Below are positions 1 to 8,370 of a stretch of 32,549 nucleotides of DNA, piece by piece. The translations under genes and the position numbers were made by a program. The notes below the pieces were generated by a model. It made no database searches. It worked only from the letters and a program-made list of their open reading frames with translations, and was not told the DNA's origin. How positions within the stretch are numbered: position 1 is the stretch's first letter; each line of letters begins with the position of its first letter. Source of the DNA: Acetobacteraceae bacterium (lineage in GTDB: Bacteria; Pseudomonadota; Alphaproteobacteria; Acetobacterales; Acetobacteraceae); NCBI GenBank assembly GCA_003151425.1, contig PLXO01000210.1:10873-43421 (forward strand), read 5' to 3'.

Positions 1-2
1 GG

Positions 3-230
3 CAGATTCGCGACGTTTTCGGTACGATCCCTGATACGTTGGAGGACGTCTGGGTCGATACGGCGTTGGGCGACGTCGAAGCAGCCAAGCGGCGGATCGA
101 CGAAGTTCCCGCACGGCACCCTTTCGATGTTCGGTATGCGCACGATCTGCCGACGAGTGCATGGGAGCGCTGCACACAGGTGCTGGATCGGGTGGACGTG
201 CAGCGTGTCCTGAAATCTGGATGGGTCTGA
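3..230 (+). CDS. C-terminal end of an unidentified protein (5' partial)
   Basis: An open frame enters from the left edge and stops with TGA at 228-230, giving about 75 C-terminal residues. They are charged and soluble (DTLEDVWVDTAL near the start, DRVDVQRVLKSGW at the end), with no membrane segment. A TTG at 39 could serve as a start, but the frame is open back to the window edge with protein-like composition, so it is more likely the tail of a longer gene. The tail faintly recalls those of large helicase-like proteins, but this is memory only and I do not assign a function. Recombinase and antirestriction remnants follow directly. Confidence 0.5.
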   Translation, partial: QIRDVFGTIPDTLEDVWVDTALGDVEAAKRRIDEVPARHPFDVRYAHDLPTSAWERCTQVLDRVDVQRVLKSGWV

Positions 231-238
231 GTTGTTGA

Positions 239-481
239 TTGTGGATTGCCGGAGAGAGCGGGGACGCGAAACCGGCGCCCTCAGATGGCGGACAAGGTCC
301 GACCAGGCGACGTCTGATGCCTTCGCGGGCAAATGCCTTGCCGATCGTGCGCCAAATCGAGGCGGCCGGCGCCACGACGCATCGGGCCATCGCCGCGGCG
401 CTGAATGCGCGGGGTATCCGCACGGCGCGGGGTGGGGCTTGGCACGACTCGACGGTGCGGAATCTGCTGGCGTCGGGGTAG
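239..481 (+). pseudogene. Remnant of a serine recombinase (C-terminal tail)
   Basis: Only the last 45 or so residues of this frame look like a protein family. The stretch RAIAAALNARGIRTARGG followed by W and VRNLL matches the tail after the resolvase domain in short site-specific serine recombinases, where a small helical segment reads a few bases of DNA. The catalytic resolvase domain, with its serine and arginines, is absent upstream and the preceding residues look random. I read this as a truncated recombinase left from a mobile element. It sits between an unidentified gene tail and an ArdC-like tail, which supports a decayed island. Confidence 0.55.
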
Positions 482-484
482 CGG

Positions 485-838
485 TTGATGGTGGGGCGCA
501 AGCCGAAGCTGACGCCGGAGCCACGGGCGGATCGCGCGAGCCATATCGAGGCTTGGTTGCGCATGCTCAGGAACGACAAGAGGGCGATCTTCGCCTCCTC
601 CTCCCTGGAAGGGTTGCACCAGCAGGCGAAGACAGCAGCCGAACCGGAGTCCGACGCCCACAGGACCGCAACTTTGGCGGTCCTGATCGGCGCATGGGCC
701 TTTACCACGCGCGAAGTCTGGCCGGGGACATCTCCGGTTGATATGCTGCACTGGGCCGTGGGATGGCGCAGCTGTGTCGTTAGAGGGCAGGATCATAGAG
801 CTTCTGAGCAGGCGCAGGGGAAAGCTGTTCTGCGATGA
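485..838 (+). pseudogene. Remnant of an ArdC-like antirestriction protein
   Basis: Residues about 13-40 of this frame (nt about 521-605; ADRASHIEAWLRMLRNDKRA and following) resemble the C-terminal tail of ArdC-type, zincin-domain antirestriction proteins, which usually end in a motif like HASYIxSWLxVLKxDKRAIFxAAS. The ssDNA-binding N-domain and the HExxH metalloprotease core are missing, and the residues after about 45 look like non-coding read-through. ArdC proteins travel on plasmids and integrative elements, so this is another fragment of a lost element. The similarity is from memory of the family and the matching segment is short. Confidence 0.5.
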
Positions 839-983
839 TTGCTTGAGGCGGGAGCTTCACCTCACTCAAAACGCGCGGGTTGAGAGAGCAACGGAAGAGA
901 TTGGTGCGTCCGTCGGTTTCCGTCAGGCAACGGAAACATGTGCGGGTTGCGGTGGGGTCCGAATTGGAATCAAAGCCGGTTGA
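774..983 (+). CDS. Small two-CxxC protein, hypothetical
   Basis: This encodes about 69 residues with one CxxC near residue 20 (FCDDC) and a second near the C-terminus (CAGCG), the spacing expected of a small zinc-binding fold. The segment between them (LRRELHLTQNARVERATEEI) looks like a helix-turn-helix-like helical stretch. Short proteins of this layout are common near integrative elements in Alphaproteobacteria and have no assigned role. A GTG at 774 gives a compact protein; an in-frame TTG at 738 would add twelve unlikely residues. No strong ribosome binding site is visible. It could be a DNA-binding accessory protein, but that is inference. Confidence 0.5.
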   Translation: MSLEGRIIELLSRRRGKLFCDDCLRRELHLTQNARVERATEEIGASVGFRQATETCAGCGGVRIGIKAG

Positions 984-1072
984 TCGACATCTGACTTCAA
1001 ACGCTTCACACTGGCTGGTGCTCTTTCTTGGAGACCGACGCTCGTGCTTCCTCGCAAACCACCCCCATAGCC

Positions 1073-1077
1073 GGAGG
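1073..1077 (+). promoter_or_regulatory. Ribosome binding site GGAGG for the DUF262 gene
   Basis: GGAGG lies six bases before a GTG at 1084. It decides the start of the DUF262 gene: the same frame is open back to 880, but the upstream residues are arginine-rich and unlike the family, while the family-like sequence begins directly after this GTG. Confidence 0.6.
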
Positions 1078-1083
1078 CGCAAC

Positions 1084-3032
1084 GTGAAAATCGCGACGAT
1101 CCTCGATCACGTCGATAGCGGACATATGCCGCTGCCCGAGTTCCAGCGCGGCTATGTCTGGAATCGCGACCAAGTCCGCGGGCTGTTCGACTCCCTCTAT
1201 CGGCGGCACCCGATCGGCGGTTTGCTGGTCTGGGCGACCGAAGCGAAGACGGCGGCGCACCGCGGCGAAGGCCCGCTAGCGGCCGGCATCGTGAAGCTGC
1301 TCCTCGACGGCCAGCAGCGGATCACCTCGCTGTACGGCGTCGCCCGTGGTGCACCACCGAAATTCTTCGACGGCAACCCACTGACATTCACCGGCCTCCG
1401 GTTCCATCTGGGGAGCGAGACCTTTGCTTTCTACCAGCCCGTGAAGATGCAGGACGATCCGCTTTGGATCGATGTCACGGTGCTCATGAAAGCCGGCAAC
1501 GACGGTCTGGCCGGCTTCGTCACCACGCTCACCGCGCATCCTGAGCATGCGCCGAAAATCGGCGAGTATGTTGGGCGGGCAAGTCGCCTTCTCGGGGTTC
1601 TTGAAGTGGACCTGCATGTGGAGGAAGTGACCGGCCCAGACAAGACCCTAGATGTTGTCGTCGATATCTTCAACCGCGTGAACAGTGGTGGTACCAAGCT
1701 GTCGAAGGGCGATCTGGCTCTTGCCAAGATCTGCGCAGAGTGGCCCGAAGCCCGGGCCTCGATGAAGGCGAAGCTCAAGGAATGGGCCAACGCCGAATAC
1801 TACTTCACGCTCGACTGGCTGTTGCGGTCGGTCAATACCGTTCTCACCGGCGAGGCCAAGTTCAGCTACCTCGATGACAAGAGCGCGCTCGACATCCAGG
1901 ACGGGCTGAAGCGCGCCATCAAGCACATCGAGACCAGCCTCAACTTCATCGCTGGCCGGCTCGGGATCGATCACGACCGCGTCTTCTTCGGCCGTTTCGC
2001 CGTGCCGGTTATGGTCCGATATCTCGATCTGAATCAGGGCACGTTGAACGCCAAGGAGCGGGACAAGCTGCTCTTCTGGTTTGCCCAGGCCGGCATGTGG
2101 GGCGATTTTCAGGGTCCACTGAGACGATCATCGACCAGGACCTCGCGGCGCTGGAACCCCCGGGTGGCAGCCTCGACGCATTACTTGAGCAGCTCCGTCT
2201 TTGGCATAGTGGGCTGCGGGTCGAACCCGGCCATTTCACGGGCTCCAGCCTCGCGGCGCGCTTCTATCCGGTGCTCTACATGCTCACCCGGATGGGAGAG
2301 GCCCGGGACTGGGGCAGCGGATTGCCACTCAAGGCCAGCCTGCTTGGCAAAATGAACCGGCTGGAGGTTCACCACATCTTCCCGAAGTCGCAACTCTACA
2401 ACGTTGGGCACGCGCGCGGCACAGTGAACGCCCTCGCGAATTTCTGCTTTCTCACCAAGGACACGAACCTGAACATCCGTGACCGGTTGCCGGAAGCGTA
2501 TTTCCCAGAGATCGAGGCCAGCCACCCCGGCGCGCTGGCCTCCCAGTGGGTCCCGATCGATCCGGCACTTTGGAAGGCAAACCGATATCTGGACTTTCTG
2601 GAAGCCCGGCAGGGGCTTCTCGCTGCCGAGGCCAATCGACGCTTCCAAGACCTGTTGCACGACGACACACGCTGGATGGGCACGGCGGCACCGGTCGTGG
2701 CGGCGGGGCCGCAGGCAGCGGGCGGGATCACGAGCGAGACGGAGGAAGCCGAACTCGAAACCTTCAACGCCTGGGTGGCGGCGCAGGGGCTGCCGCGCGG
2801 CGAGATCGCCTTCGACTATGCCGATGCCGCGACGGGAGCACAGAAGGCCGTGTTTGACCTCGCATGGCCAGATGGACTGCAATCGGGCCTCAGCGGTCCG
2901 GTTGCCGTGGTGCTGAACGAGCCGAGCGACGTTCTCGCCCTGGCAAGCGCGGCGGGGTATCGCTGTTTCACCTCGTTGCGGGACCTGCGCGCCTATATCA
3001 CAAACGACATCCTTCAGCTTGAGGGCACCTGA
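1084..3032 (+). pseudogene. DUF262/HNH (GmrSD-type) restriction protein, frameshifted
   Basis: The N-terminal part is a DUF262 domain: PLPEFQRGYVW near residue 17 and the nucleotide-binding DGQQR motif at residues 75-79. The C-terminal part, in another frame, carries the HNH/DUF1524 nuclease signature (VHHIFPKSQLY, then NALANFCFL and N-x-N) and a further domain of about 120 residues of unknown role. Proteins of this layout are type IV-like, NTP-dependent nucleases that cut modified or foreign DNA (GmrSD, and relatives such as SspE). The frames meet at the G-run 2099-2102: adding one G restores MWGRFSGSTE and joins them without loss. As written, frame 1 runs into unrelated residues and stops at 2355, and the second part would need a GTG at 2097. 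A sequencing error in the G-run is possible. Confidence 0.8.
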
Positions 3033-3260
3033 GCGCAGAGGGCGGCCTCGACGAGATGGAGAGGATCAGGGTGTGGTGGTTTGCGGCTCGACTTCCAGAT
3101 CGGCAACCTAGCTAGCGTAGGCGGGACACTTACCCACAGCTCCACCACTACGCCCAGGGACACGACGGATAGAAACAAGCAAAATCCGCGCTAGATATCC
3201 AGGAATGGCTTGGCTCTGCGCGACCTGCTGAGCCTCACCCACGAAACACGGAGATGCGCC
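3033..3260. other. Intergenic stretch with no recognisable gene
   Basis: These 228 bases separate the broken DUF262 gene from the DadA-like gene. I see no coding frame with family resemblance, no strong hairpin followed by a T-run and no copy of the TTGGAACG operator. A GGAGA at 3250-3254 is the probable ribosome binding site of the next gene. Confidence 0.5.
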
Positions 3261-4532
3261 TTGCCGACACACCCGCGAACGCCCGACGTTCTTGTTATCG
3301 GCGGGGGCGCCATTGGCGTTGCCACCGCGTATGAGCTTGCGTCGGCCGGCGCAAGCGTGACGCTGCTCGAGCGCGGCGACACGCTCGCGAGTGGCTGCTC
3401 CTATGGCAACACCGGACTGATCCGCACGAGCCACACCTCACCCTTGGCAACGCCCGCCGCCGTTCGCCAGGCGCTCCGCTGGTCGTTGTCCAAGAGCAGT
3501 CCGTTCTATGTGCATCCGAGGCCGGCAGTGCTTCCGTGGTTGCTGCGCTTCGTGGCGGCCACCCATGGGAAACGCGTGGCCGCCGCGACCGAGACCCTCC
3601 GCGCGCTCAGCATGACCGGGTTGCGCCTGCACGCCGAATACGCGCGCGCCGGCATCGACACCGGTTTTCACGCCCACGGCATCCTCGATGTCTATGCGAC
3701 GGAGCACGCCTTCCACCAGGGGATCGCGGAGGGTCAACACCACGCTGCCGCCGGGCAACGCAACCAGGTGCTGAATGCCGACGAACTGCGGCAAACCGCG
3801 CCCGCGCTCAGCCGCGACCTCGTCGGCGGGATCTACTATCCCGGTGACGCGAATTGCGATCCGCTGCGCTTCGTCACGAATGTCGGTGCCGCCGCGCAAC
3901 AGCGCGGCGTCGTCGTCCAGACACGAACCGAGGTGCTCCGGTTCGAGCGCACCGGAAGCTGCATCGCAACGGTGCAGACGAGCCAAGGCGATCTGCATCC
4001 GGGAAACGTCATTCTCGCGGCAGGCGCATGGACACCCCGGCTCTCGCGGCAGATCGGCGTGTTCGTTCCACTGGAAGCCGCCAAGGGCTACCACGTCGAC
4101 CTACAGCGCTCCGCCGGTGACCCGGAGCTGCCGATCTCCATCAGGGAGGCCCGGGTCATCGCCACGCCGCTGGATGCGGCGCTGCGCTTTGGCGGCACGC
4201 TGGAACTCGATGGCCTCGATCTGCGCATCAATCCCGCCCGTGTCGAAGCGATCAAACTTGCAGCTTACCGCACCTTCGAGCACACACGGAACACGCCGAT
4301 CACCGAGATCTGGAGTGGTCTGCGTCCCTGCACGCCGGACGGGCTGCCCATGATCGGTTGGGCCGCCGGCTTCGACAACCTGATCGTCGCGACCGGCCAC
4401 GGCATGTCGGGGCTGCAACTTGCGCCGGTGACCGGCCGACTGGTTGCCGAGCTCGTATTCCATCAGGCACCAAGCCATGATCTGCAGCCGGTGCGGCCGG
4501 ACCGCTTCACACCGTTTCTCGGCCGCGTCTGA
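3261..4532 (+). CDS. FAD-dependent D-amino-acid dehydrogenase-like oxidoreductase (DadA family)
   Basis: The 423-residue protein begins with a Rossmann FAD-binding motif (VLVIGGGAIGVATAYELA, then an acidic residue ending the second strand in LLERGD). It ends with the typical DAO-fold C-terminal signature LRPCTPDGLPMIG followed by GHGMSGLQLAP. Length and both signatures fit DadA, the quinone-linked dehydrogenase that deaminates D-amino acids to 2-oxo acids (E. coli DadA is about 432 residues). Related enzymes act on other amines, so the substrate is open. The TTG start at 3261 is preceded by GGAGA with six bases between; an in-frame TTG at 3210 lacks this and adds unlikely residues. The gene converges on the DAO-type gene at 4548, with 15 bases between them, and shows no copy of the regulon operator. 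Confidence 0.85.
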   Translation: MPTHPRTPDVLVIGGGAIGVATAYELASAGASVTLLERGDTLASGCSYGNTGLIRTSHTSPLATPAAVRQALRWSLSKSSPFYVHPRPAVLPWLLRFVAATHGKRVAAATETLRALSMTGLRLHAEYARAGIDTGFHAHGILDVYATEHAFHQGIAEGQHHAAAGQRNQVLNADELRQTAPALSRDLVGGIYYPGDANCDPLRFVTNVGAAAQQRGVVVQTRTEVLRFERTGSCIATVQTSQGDLHPGNVILAAGAWTPRLSRQIGVFVPLEAAKGYHVDLQRSAGDPELPISIREARVIATPLDAALRFGGTLELDGLDLRINPARVEAIKLAAYRTFEHTRNTPITEIWSGLRPCTPDGLPMIGWAAGFDNLIVATGHGMSGLQLAPVTGRLVAELVFHQAPSHDLQPVRPDRFTPFLGRV

Positions 4533-4547
4533 ACAGCACGTACCCTG

Positions 4548-5747
4548 TCACGGTTTCCCGGGCACGTGCACCCGCCCCGCCGGATCGGCTGCAACGAGCA
4601 GATCCGGCCGTCTGCCCGCGTGCATCCACGTTGCCAGCAACCGGCCTGCCATTGGTGCTTCGCCGAAGCCCGATGATGCCATGCCGCCGATGAGCCACAG
4701 GGCAGGCTCGCCGGGAACCGGCCCGACCAGGGGATGTCCGTCCCGCGAGAACGCCATCAGGCCCGCCCAGCTCCGCTGCACCGGCAGCGCCGCCAGCAAC
4801 GGCAGAAGCTCGCTGGCGTGCCGATGATTGCTGGCGATCCCGTCAGGGTCGACCACGGCATGATCGCCGAGCAGTTCGCGATCGCCGCCAAAGATGATTT
4901 CACCTGCGCGCGTCTGCCGGCCATACAGATGCCGCGTCACGCGCCGGCCGGCACGATGCGTCAGATGCGATGGTAGCTCTGGCTCGGCGCTTGCTTGATG
5001 CCAGTAGAGCGATGATTCCATTGAGGAAAGATTGTGCTGCAGCCGCGGCGGCAAGGCCTCGGTCGCCCACATCTGACCGCGCACGGTGACAACGGGGATC
5101 TCGATCCCGAGCAACGCACCGATTGCCGGCGCCCAAGGCCCTGCCGCGATCACGAGCCGCACCGCCGAGACGGTCATATCGCCCGCGCGTATGAGGTATG
5201 ATCCGTCGGCGCGGCGCGCCACGTCGGTCACCGCGCAGCGTGTGACGATCCGCGCGCCCTGGCGCTCGGCCGCCTGCGCGAGTGCCCGCGTCGCCTTCAC
5301 CGGATTGGCTTGCGCATTGCGCGGGAACAGCAGCGCCCCCAGCAGGTTCGGGCTCAGCTCCGGCTCGATCGATCGCGCCTCGCCGACCGACAGCAGCCTG
5401 ACGGATGTCGCGTCCGCCGCAGCTTCCACCACCTGGCTCGCCAGCTCCGCCTCCGCTTCGCTGCAGATGGCACGCAGCGTGCCCGATTGCCGGAACTCGA
5501 TATCGGCATGCTGATCGAGCTGCAGCGAACGGTAGATCTCGAGGCTGCCGGCGGTGAGCAGCGCCTCGAGATCGGGCACGCCGCGCTGTGGCGTACTGCT
5601 GATCAGGCTGCTGTTGAGGCCGGAGGCGTGCGCGGCGATCGCATCGCGCTCCAGCAACAGGACGCGGTGGCCCAGTTCGCTAAGATGATACGCCGCAGAC
5701 ACCCCGGCGATGCCGCCGCCGATGATCACGATCTCCGCCTCGTTCAT
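4548..5747 (-). CDS. FAD-dependent oxidoreductase (DAO family), last gene of ABC transporter operon A
   Basis: The 399 residues start with an FAD-binding GGGIAGVSAAYHL motif directly after MNEAEIVII, and LLLERD closes the second strand. The C-terminal part shows the DAO-family pattern (RSWAGLMAFSRDGHPLVGPVPG, then GFGEAPMAGR). The family covers glycine, sarcosine and dimethylglycine oxidases and related amine or hydroxy-acid dehydrogenases; no covalent-flavin motif lets me choose among them. The start at 5747 has GAGGGG five bases upstream, and the longer frame beyond it belongs to the coding shadow of the binding-protein gene. It follows the solute-binding protein by 40 bases in the same direction, so it probably oxidises the compound imported by operon A. 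Confidence 0.85.
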   Translation of the reverse strand: MNEAEIVIIGGGIAGVSAAYHLSELGHRVLLLERDAIAAHASGLNSSLISSTPQRGVPDLEALLTAGSLEIYRSLQLDQHADIEFRQSGTLRAICSEAEAELASQVVEAAADATSVRLLSVGEARSIEPELSPNLLGALLFPRNAQANPVKATRALAQAAERQGARIVTRCAVTDVARRADGSYLIRAGDMTVSAVRLVIAAGPWAPAIGALLGIEIPVVTVRGQMWATEALPPRLQHNLSSMESSLYWHQASAEPELPSHLTHRAGRRVTRHLYGRQTRAGEIIFGGDRELLGDHAVVDPDGIASNHRHASELLPLLAALPVQRSWAGLMAFSRDGHPLVGPVPGEPALWLIGGMASSGFGEAPMAGRLLATWMHAGRRPDLLVAADPAGRVHVPGKP

Positions 5748-5787
5748 TTCGCCCCTCAGTCGGTCCGGCAGGCCCCGCGCGGATCGG

Positions 5788-7176
5788 TCAGCCAGGCACG
5801 ACCTCCACACTCGCGTCGCCCAGTTGGTTGGCGACGGTGTCATGCAAAATGCGGATCGCGTCGTCCACCGAGGTTGCCGGATGCTGTGCCAGCTCCCCGG
5901 TGGCCTGGCCGAGGCCACGGGCATAAACTGGGAAGTCGCCATTGTAGGGCAGCGGCTTCGCGATCGTGATGTACTGCGCGAACGCTTGGGTGAATGGCGG
6001 CGCATAGTTGACGAATTCGGGGCTGGTCGCCGCGTTGCGGCCCGGTGGCGTGAAGCCGCCGCCAATCGCCATGCCGATACTGTTTTTGGTATCCTCCAGG
6101 ATGTTCATCAGACCCCAGGCCAGATCGGGGTGCTTCGTGGCGCGAGCGACGGCATAGGACCAGCCGCCGAGCGTGCCGGCCATGCCCGGAGCCTGACCCT
6201 TCGAGGTCGGAATCGGGGCAGCGGCCGCCTCGTCCTTGGCGGTCGGCCAGTAGCGGGAGCCCTTCACCCGCGTCCATGTGAAACCGTACCAATTGGACCC
6301 GAGCGCGATGGCCAGCCGCTTATCCCGCATCATCGCCGGCGGCAGACCGACTGCCTTGGGCGAAAACAGGTCGGAGGTTCCGGCTCCGAGTCCCTCGGAA
6401 TAGACGGTGTGGTAGAGTTCCAGGACCTCGCGCAAACCGGGGCTGTCGACGACCCATTTCTGCTTGCCCGCATCGTACATCATCGGCGTCGCCGACCCGT
6501 AGACCAGCGCGCCGCTGCCTTGCAGGATGCCGGTGGTGCCGGCGCTGATGCCGGCGGCCGCCCATAACGGGATAACACCGGGATTGGCGGACTTCACTTT
6601 GCGCGCGGCATCCAGAATTTCCGCCCAGTTTTTCGGGGACCATGGCATCGCGATGCCGGCCTTCCGCAGGATCTCGATGTTGTAGAGGATTCCGGAATTA
6701 TTCTCGCCGCAAACCAGAGCATAGACCTGGCCGTCCACCCGGCCTTCGTCGCGAATGTTGTCCGGGAACGAACTCCAGAACGGCACATCCGTTTTGATGT
6801 ACTTGTCGAGCGGCAGCAGATAGTTCGACGAGGCGAATTGGCCGACATATGTCGTCGGCAGTTGGATCACATCGGGTGTCGTGGCGGGCGACCTGAACTG
6901 CAGCGAAAACTTCGTCATCATGTCGACGTCGGTGCCATCCATCGGCAGCAGCTTGAGCGTCGCGCCCGGGAATTTGGCATCGAATTGCTGCTTGATGCTG
7001 CCCCACCATTGGACGGCGTCGGCATCGACGCCAAACACGTACGACGCGGAATAGGCGACGCTGATCTCACCTTTCTGGTCCTCGGCGCGGGCATGGGAAT
7101 GCAAACCAGCGGCTGCCGCTCCCACCAGCAGGCCACCACCAAGCAGCCCCCGCCGGCCAATCGATCCATGTGTCAT
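5788..7176 (-). CDS. Periplasmic solute-binding protein, CUT1-type ABC transporter (operon A)
   Basis: The 462-residue precursor begins MTHGSIGRRGLLGGGLL, a twin-arginine signal with a short hydrophobic run and an A-rA cleavage region (HSHARA), so it is probably exported folded. The mature part has features of family-1 extracellular binding proteins (SBP_bac_1): a long two-lobed sequence, PDVIQLPTTYVGQFA, LPLDKYI, and GQVYALVCGENNSGILYN. Such proteins deliver sugars or related polyols to CUT1 permeases. The ATG at 7176 has GGGGAGA seven bases upstream. The gene lies after the ATPase gene, so the order is permease, permease, ATPase, binding protein, oxidoreductase. The ligand is unknown. Confidence 0.88.
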   Translation of the reverse strand: MTHGSIGRRGLLGGGLLVGAAAAGLHSHARAEDQKGEISVAYSASYVFGVDADAVQWWGSIKQQFDAKFPGATLKLLPMDGTDVDMMTKFSLQFRSPATTPDVIQLPTTYVGQFASSNYLLPLDKYIKTDVPFWSSFPDNIRDEGRVDGQVYALVCGENNSGILYNIEILRKAGIAMPWSPKNWAEILDAARKVKSANPGVIPLWAAAGISAGTTGILQGSGALVYGSATPMMYDAGKQKWVVDSPGLREVLELYHTVYSEGLGAGTSDLFSPKAVGLPPAMMRDKRLAIALGSNWYGFTWTRVKGSRYWPTAKDEAAAAPIPTSKGQAPGMAGTLGGWSYAVARATKHPDLAWGLMNILEDTKNSIGMAIGGGFTPPGRNAATSPEFVNYAPPFTQAFAQYITIAKPLPYNGDFPVYARGLGQATGELAQHPATSVDDAIRILHDTVANQLGDASVEVVPG

Positions 7177-7240
7177 GCAGCGTCTCCCCTTTTGGTTAGG
7201 CCCGCACACGGCACCGCGCCTGGCGGGTGGATGGTTGCCA

Positions 7241-8368
7241 TCACTGGCTTGGCGCCAAGGCAGAAGCCGGTAGTCGCGGGACAGCCTGTTCCGTCTCGGC
7301 ATCGAAGACGTGGATGCGCGTCTGATCGAGTGCGAGCTCGACCTGCTCGCCAGGTCGCAAGCCGGTGCGCGGCGGAAACCGTGCGAGCAGGCGAGCGTAT
7401 TCCACCTGAACGGTGACATAGGTCTCGGCGCCGACCGGCTCGATGATCTCGACCACACCGCGCAGGCGTGGCCAGGACGGCGGCGGGGCCTCGCGGCTCC
7501 ACCTGACATCCTCGGGTCGGATGCCGAGCACGACGCGTTCAGAGCGCAATGAGGCGGAGTCGAGCGCCACGCCGGTGACGTCGAGCCGAATCGACAGAAC
7601 GTCCAGGCAGGGCCGACCATCCGTGACCGTCACACGGGCGGGCAGGAAGTTCATTCGGGGCGCACCGATGAAGCCGGCGACGAACATGTTGACCGGCTCG
7701 TCATACAAGGTCTCAGGAGACGCCACCTGCTGCAGACGGCCGGCCCGCATGACGGCGATTCGATCGCCGAGCGTCATCGCCTCGATCTGATCATGCGTGA
7801 CATAGAATGTGGTGGTGCCAACCCGGGCGTGCAGCCGGCTCAGTTCGCCGCGCATGTGGACGCGCAGGGTGGCGTCCAGGTTCGACAATGGCTCGTCCAT
7901 CAAGAACACCTGCGGCCGCCGCAGCAGCGCCCGGCCGACGGCGACGCGCTGGCGTTCGCCACCGGACAGCGCTGCCGGCTTGCGATCGAGCAGCGCCGAC
8001 AGGCCAAGCTGCTGCGCGACGTCCGCGACCTGCCGGCGGATATGCTCGCGCGGTTCGTGACGAATCCGCATGCCGAATGACAGATTGTCGTAGACCGTCA
8101 TATGTGGATAGAGCGCGTAGTTCTGGAACACCACGGCGACATCCCGCGACTTCGGTGACACCAGATTGACCACCCGATCGCCGATGCTGATCAGCCCATT
8201 GCTGGGCCGTTCTAGCCCGGCGAGCATCCGTAGCGTCGTCGACTTGCCGCAGCCGGACGGCCCGACCACGACCAAGAACTCGCCGTCGTCAATCTCCAGA
8301 TCAAGCTCTTCCACGGCGGACACGAGGCCGAAACGTTTATGCACTCCGCGGAACCGCACCGCCGCCAT
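7241..8368 (-). CDS. Sugar ABC transporter ATP-binding protein (UgpC/MalK/MsmX type)
   Basis: At 375 residues this is the usual size for the family. Walker A is GPSGCGKST at residues 36-44, followed by the Q-loop (VFQNYALYPHMTV), the signature LSGGERQRVAVGRAL, Walker B VFLMDEPLSNLD and the switch histidine in YVTHD. The C-terminal third is the MalK-like regulatory OB-fold region, with VLGIRPEDV. It would dimerise under the two permeases encoded just upstream, both spaced for one transcript. Proteins of this class often energise several transporters. That matters here because the second transporter operon (24608-27816) has no ATPase gene, so sharing is plausible but unproven. Confidence 0.92.
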   Translation of the reverse strand: MAAVRFRGVHKRFGLVSAVEELDLEIDDGEFLVVVGPSGCGKSTTLRMLAGLERPSNGLISIGDRVVNLVSPKSRDVAVVFQNYALYPHMTVYDNLSFGMRIRHEPREHIRRQVADVAQQLGLSALLDRKPAALSGGERQRVAVGRALLRRPQVFLMDEPLSNLDATLRVHMRGELSRLHARVGTTTFYVTHDQIEAMTLGDRIAVMRAGRLQQVASPETLYDEPVNMFVAGFIGAPRMNFLPARVTVTDGRPCLDVLSIRLDVTGVALDSASLRSERVVLGIRPEDVRWSREAPPPSWPRLRGVVEIIEPVGAETYVTVQVEYARLLARFPPRTGLRPGEQVELALDQTRIHVFDAETEQAVPRLPASALAPSQ

Positions 8369-8370
8369 GG

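Noticed and set aside
2095-2110. Programmed frameshifting in the DUF262 gene
   Set aside because: There is no slippery heptamer or downstream pseudoknot that I can see; GGGG alone is weak evidence.
2097-3032. Treating the DUF262 3' half as a separate HNH gene, as in two-gene GmrS/GmrD systems
   Set aside because: The start would be a GTG with no ribosome binding site inside the shared domain, and one added base fuses the parts smoothly, so a single broken gene fits better.
6764-6777. Operator look-alike (GGGAACGAACTCC) inside the operon A binding-protein gene
   Set aside because: The half sites do not match the shared core, and the position is inside a coding region without a promoter.
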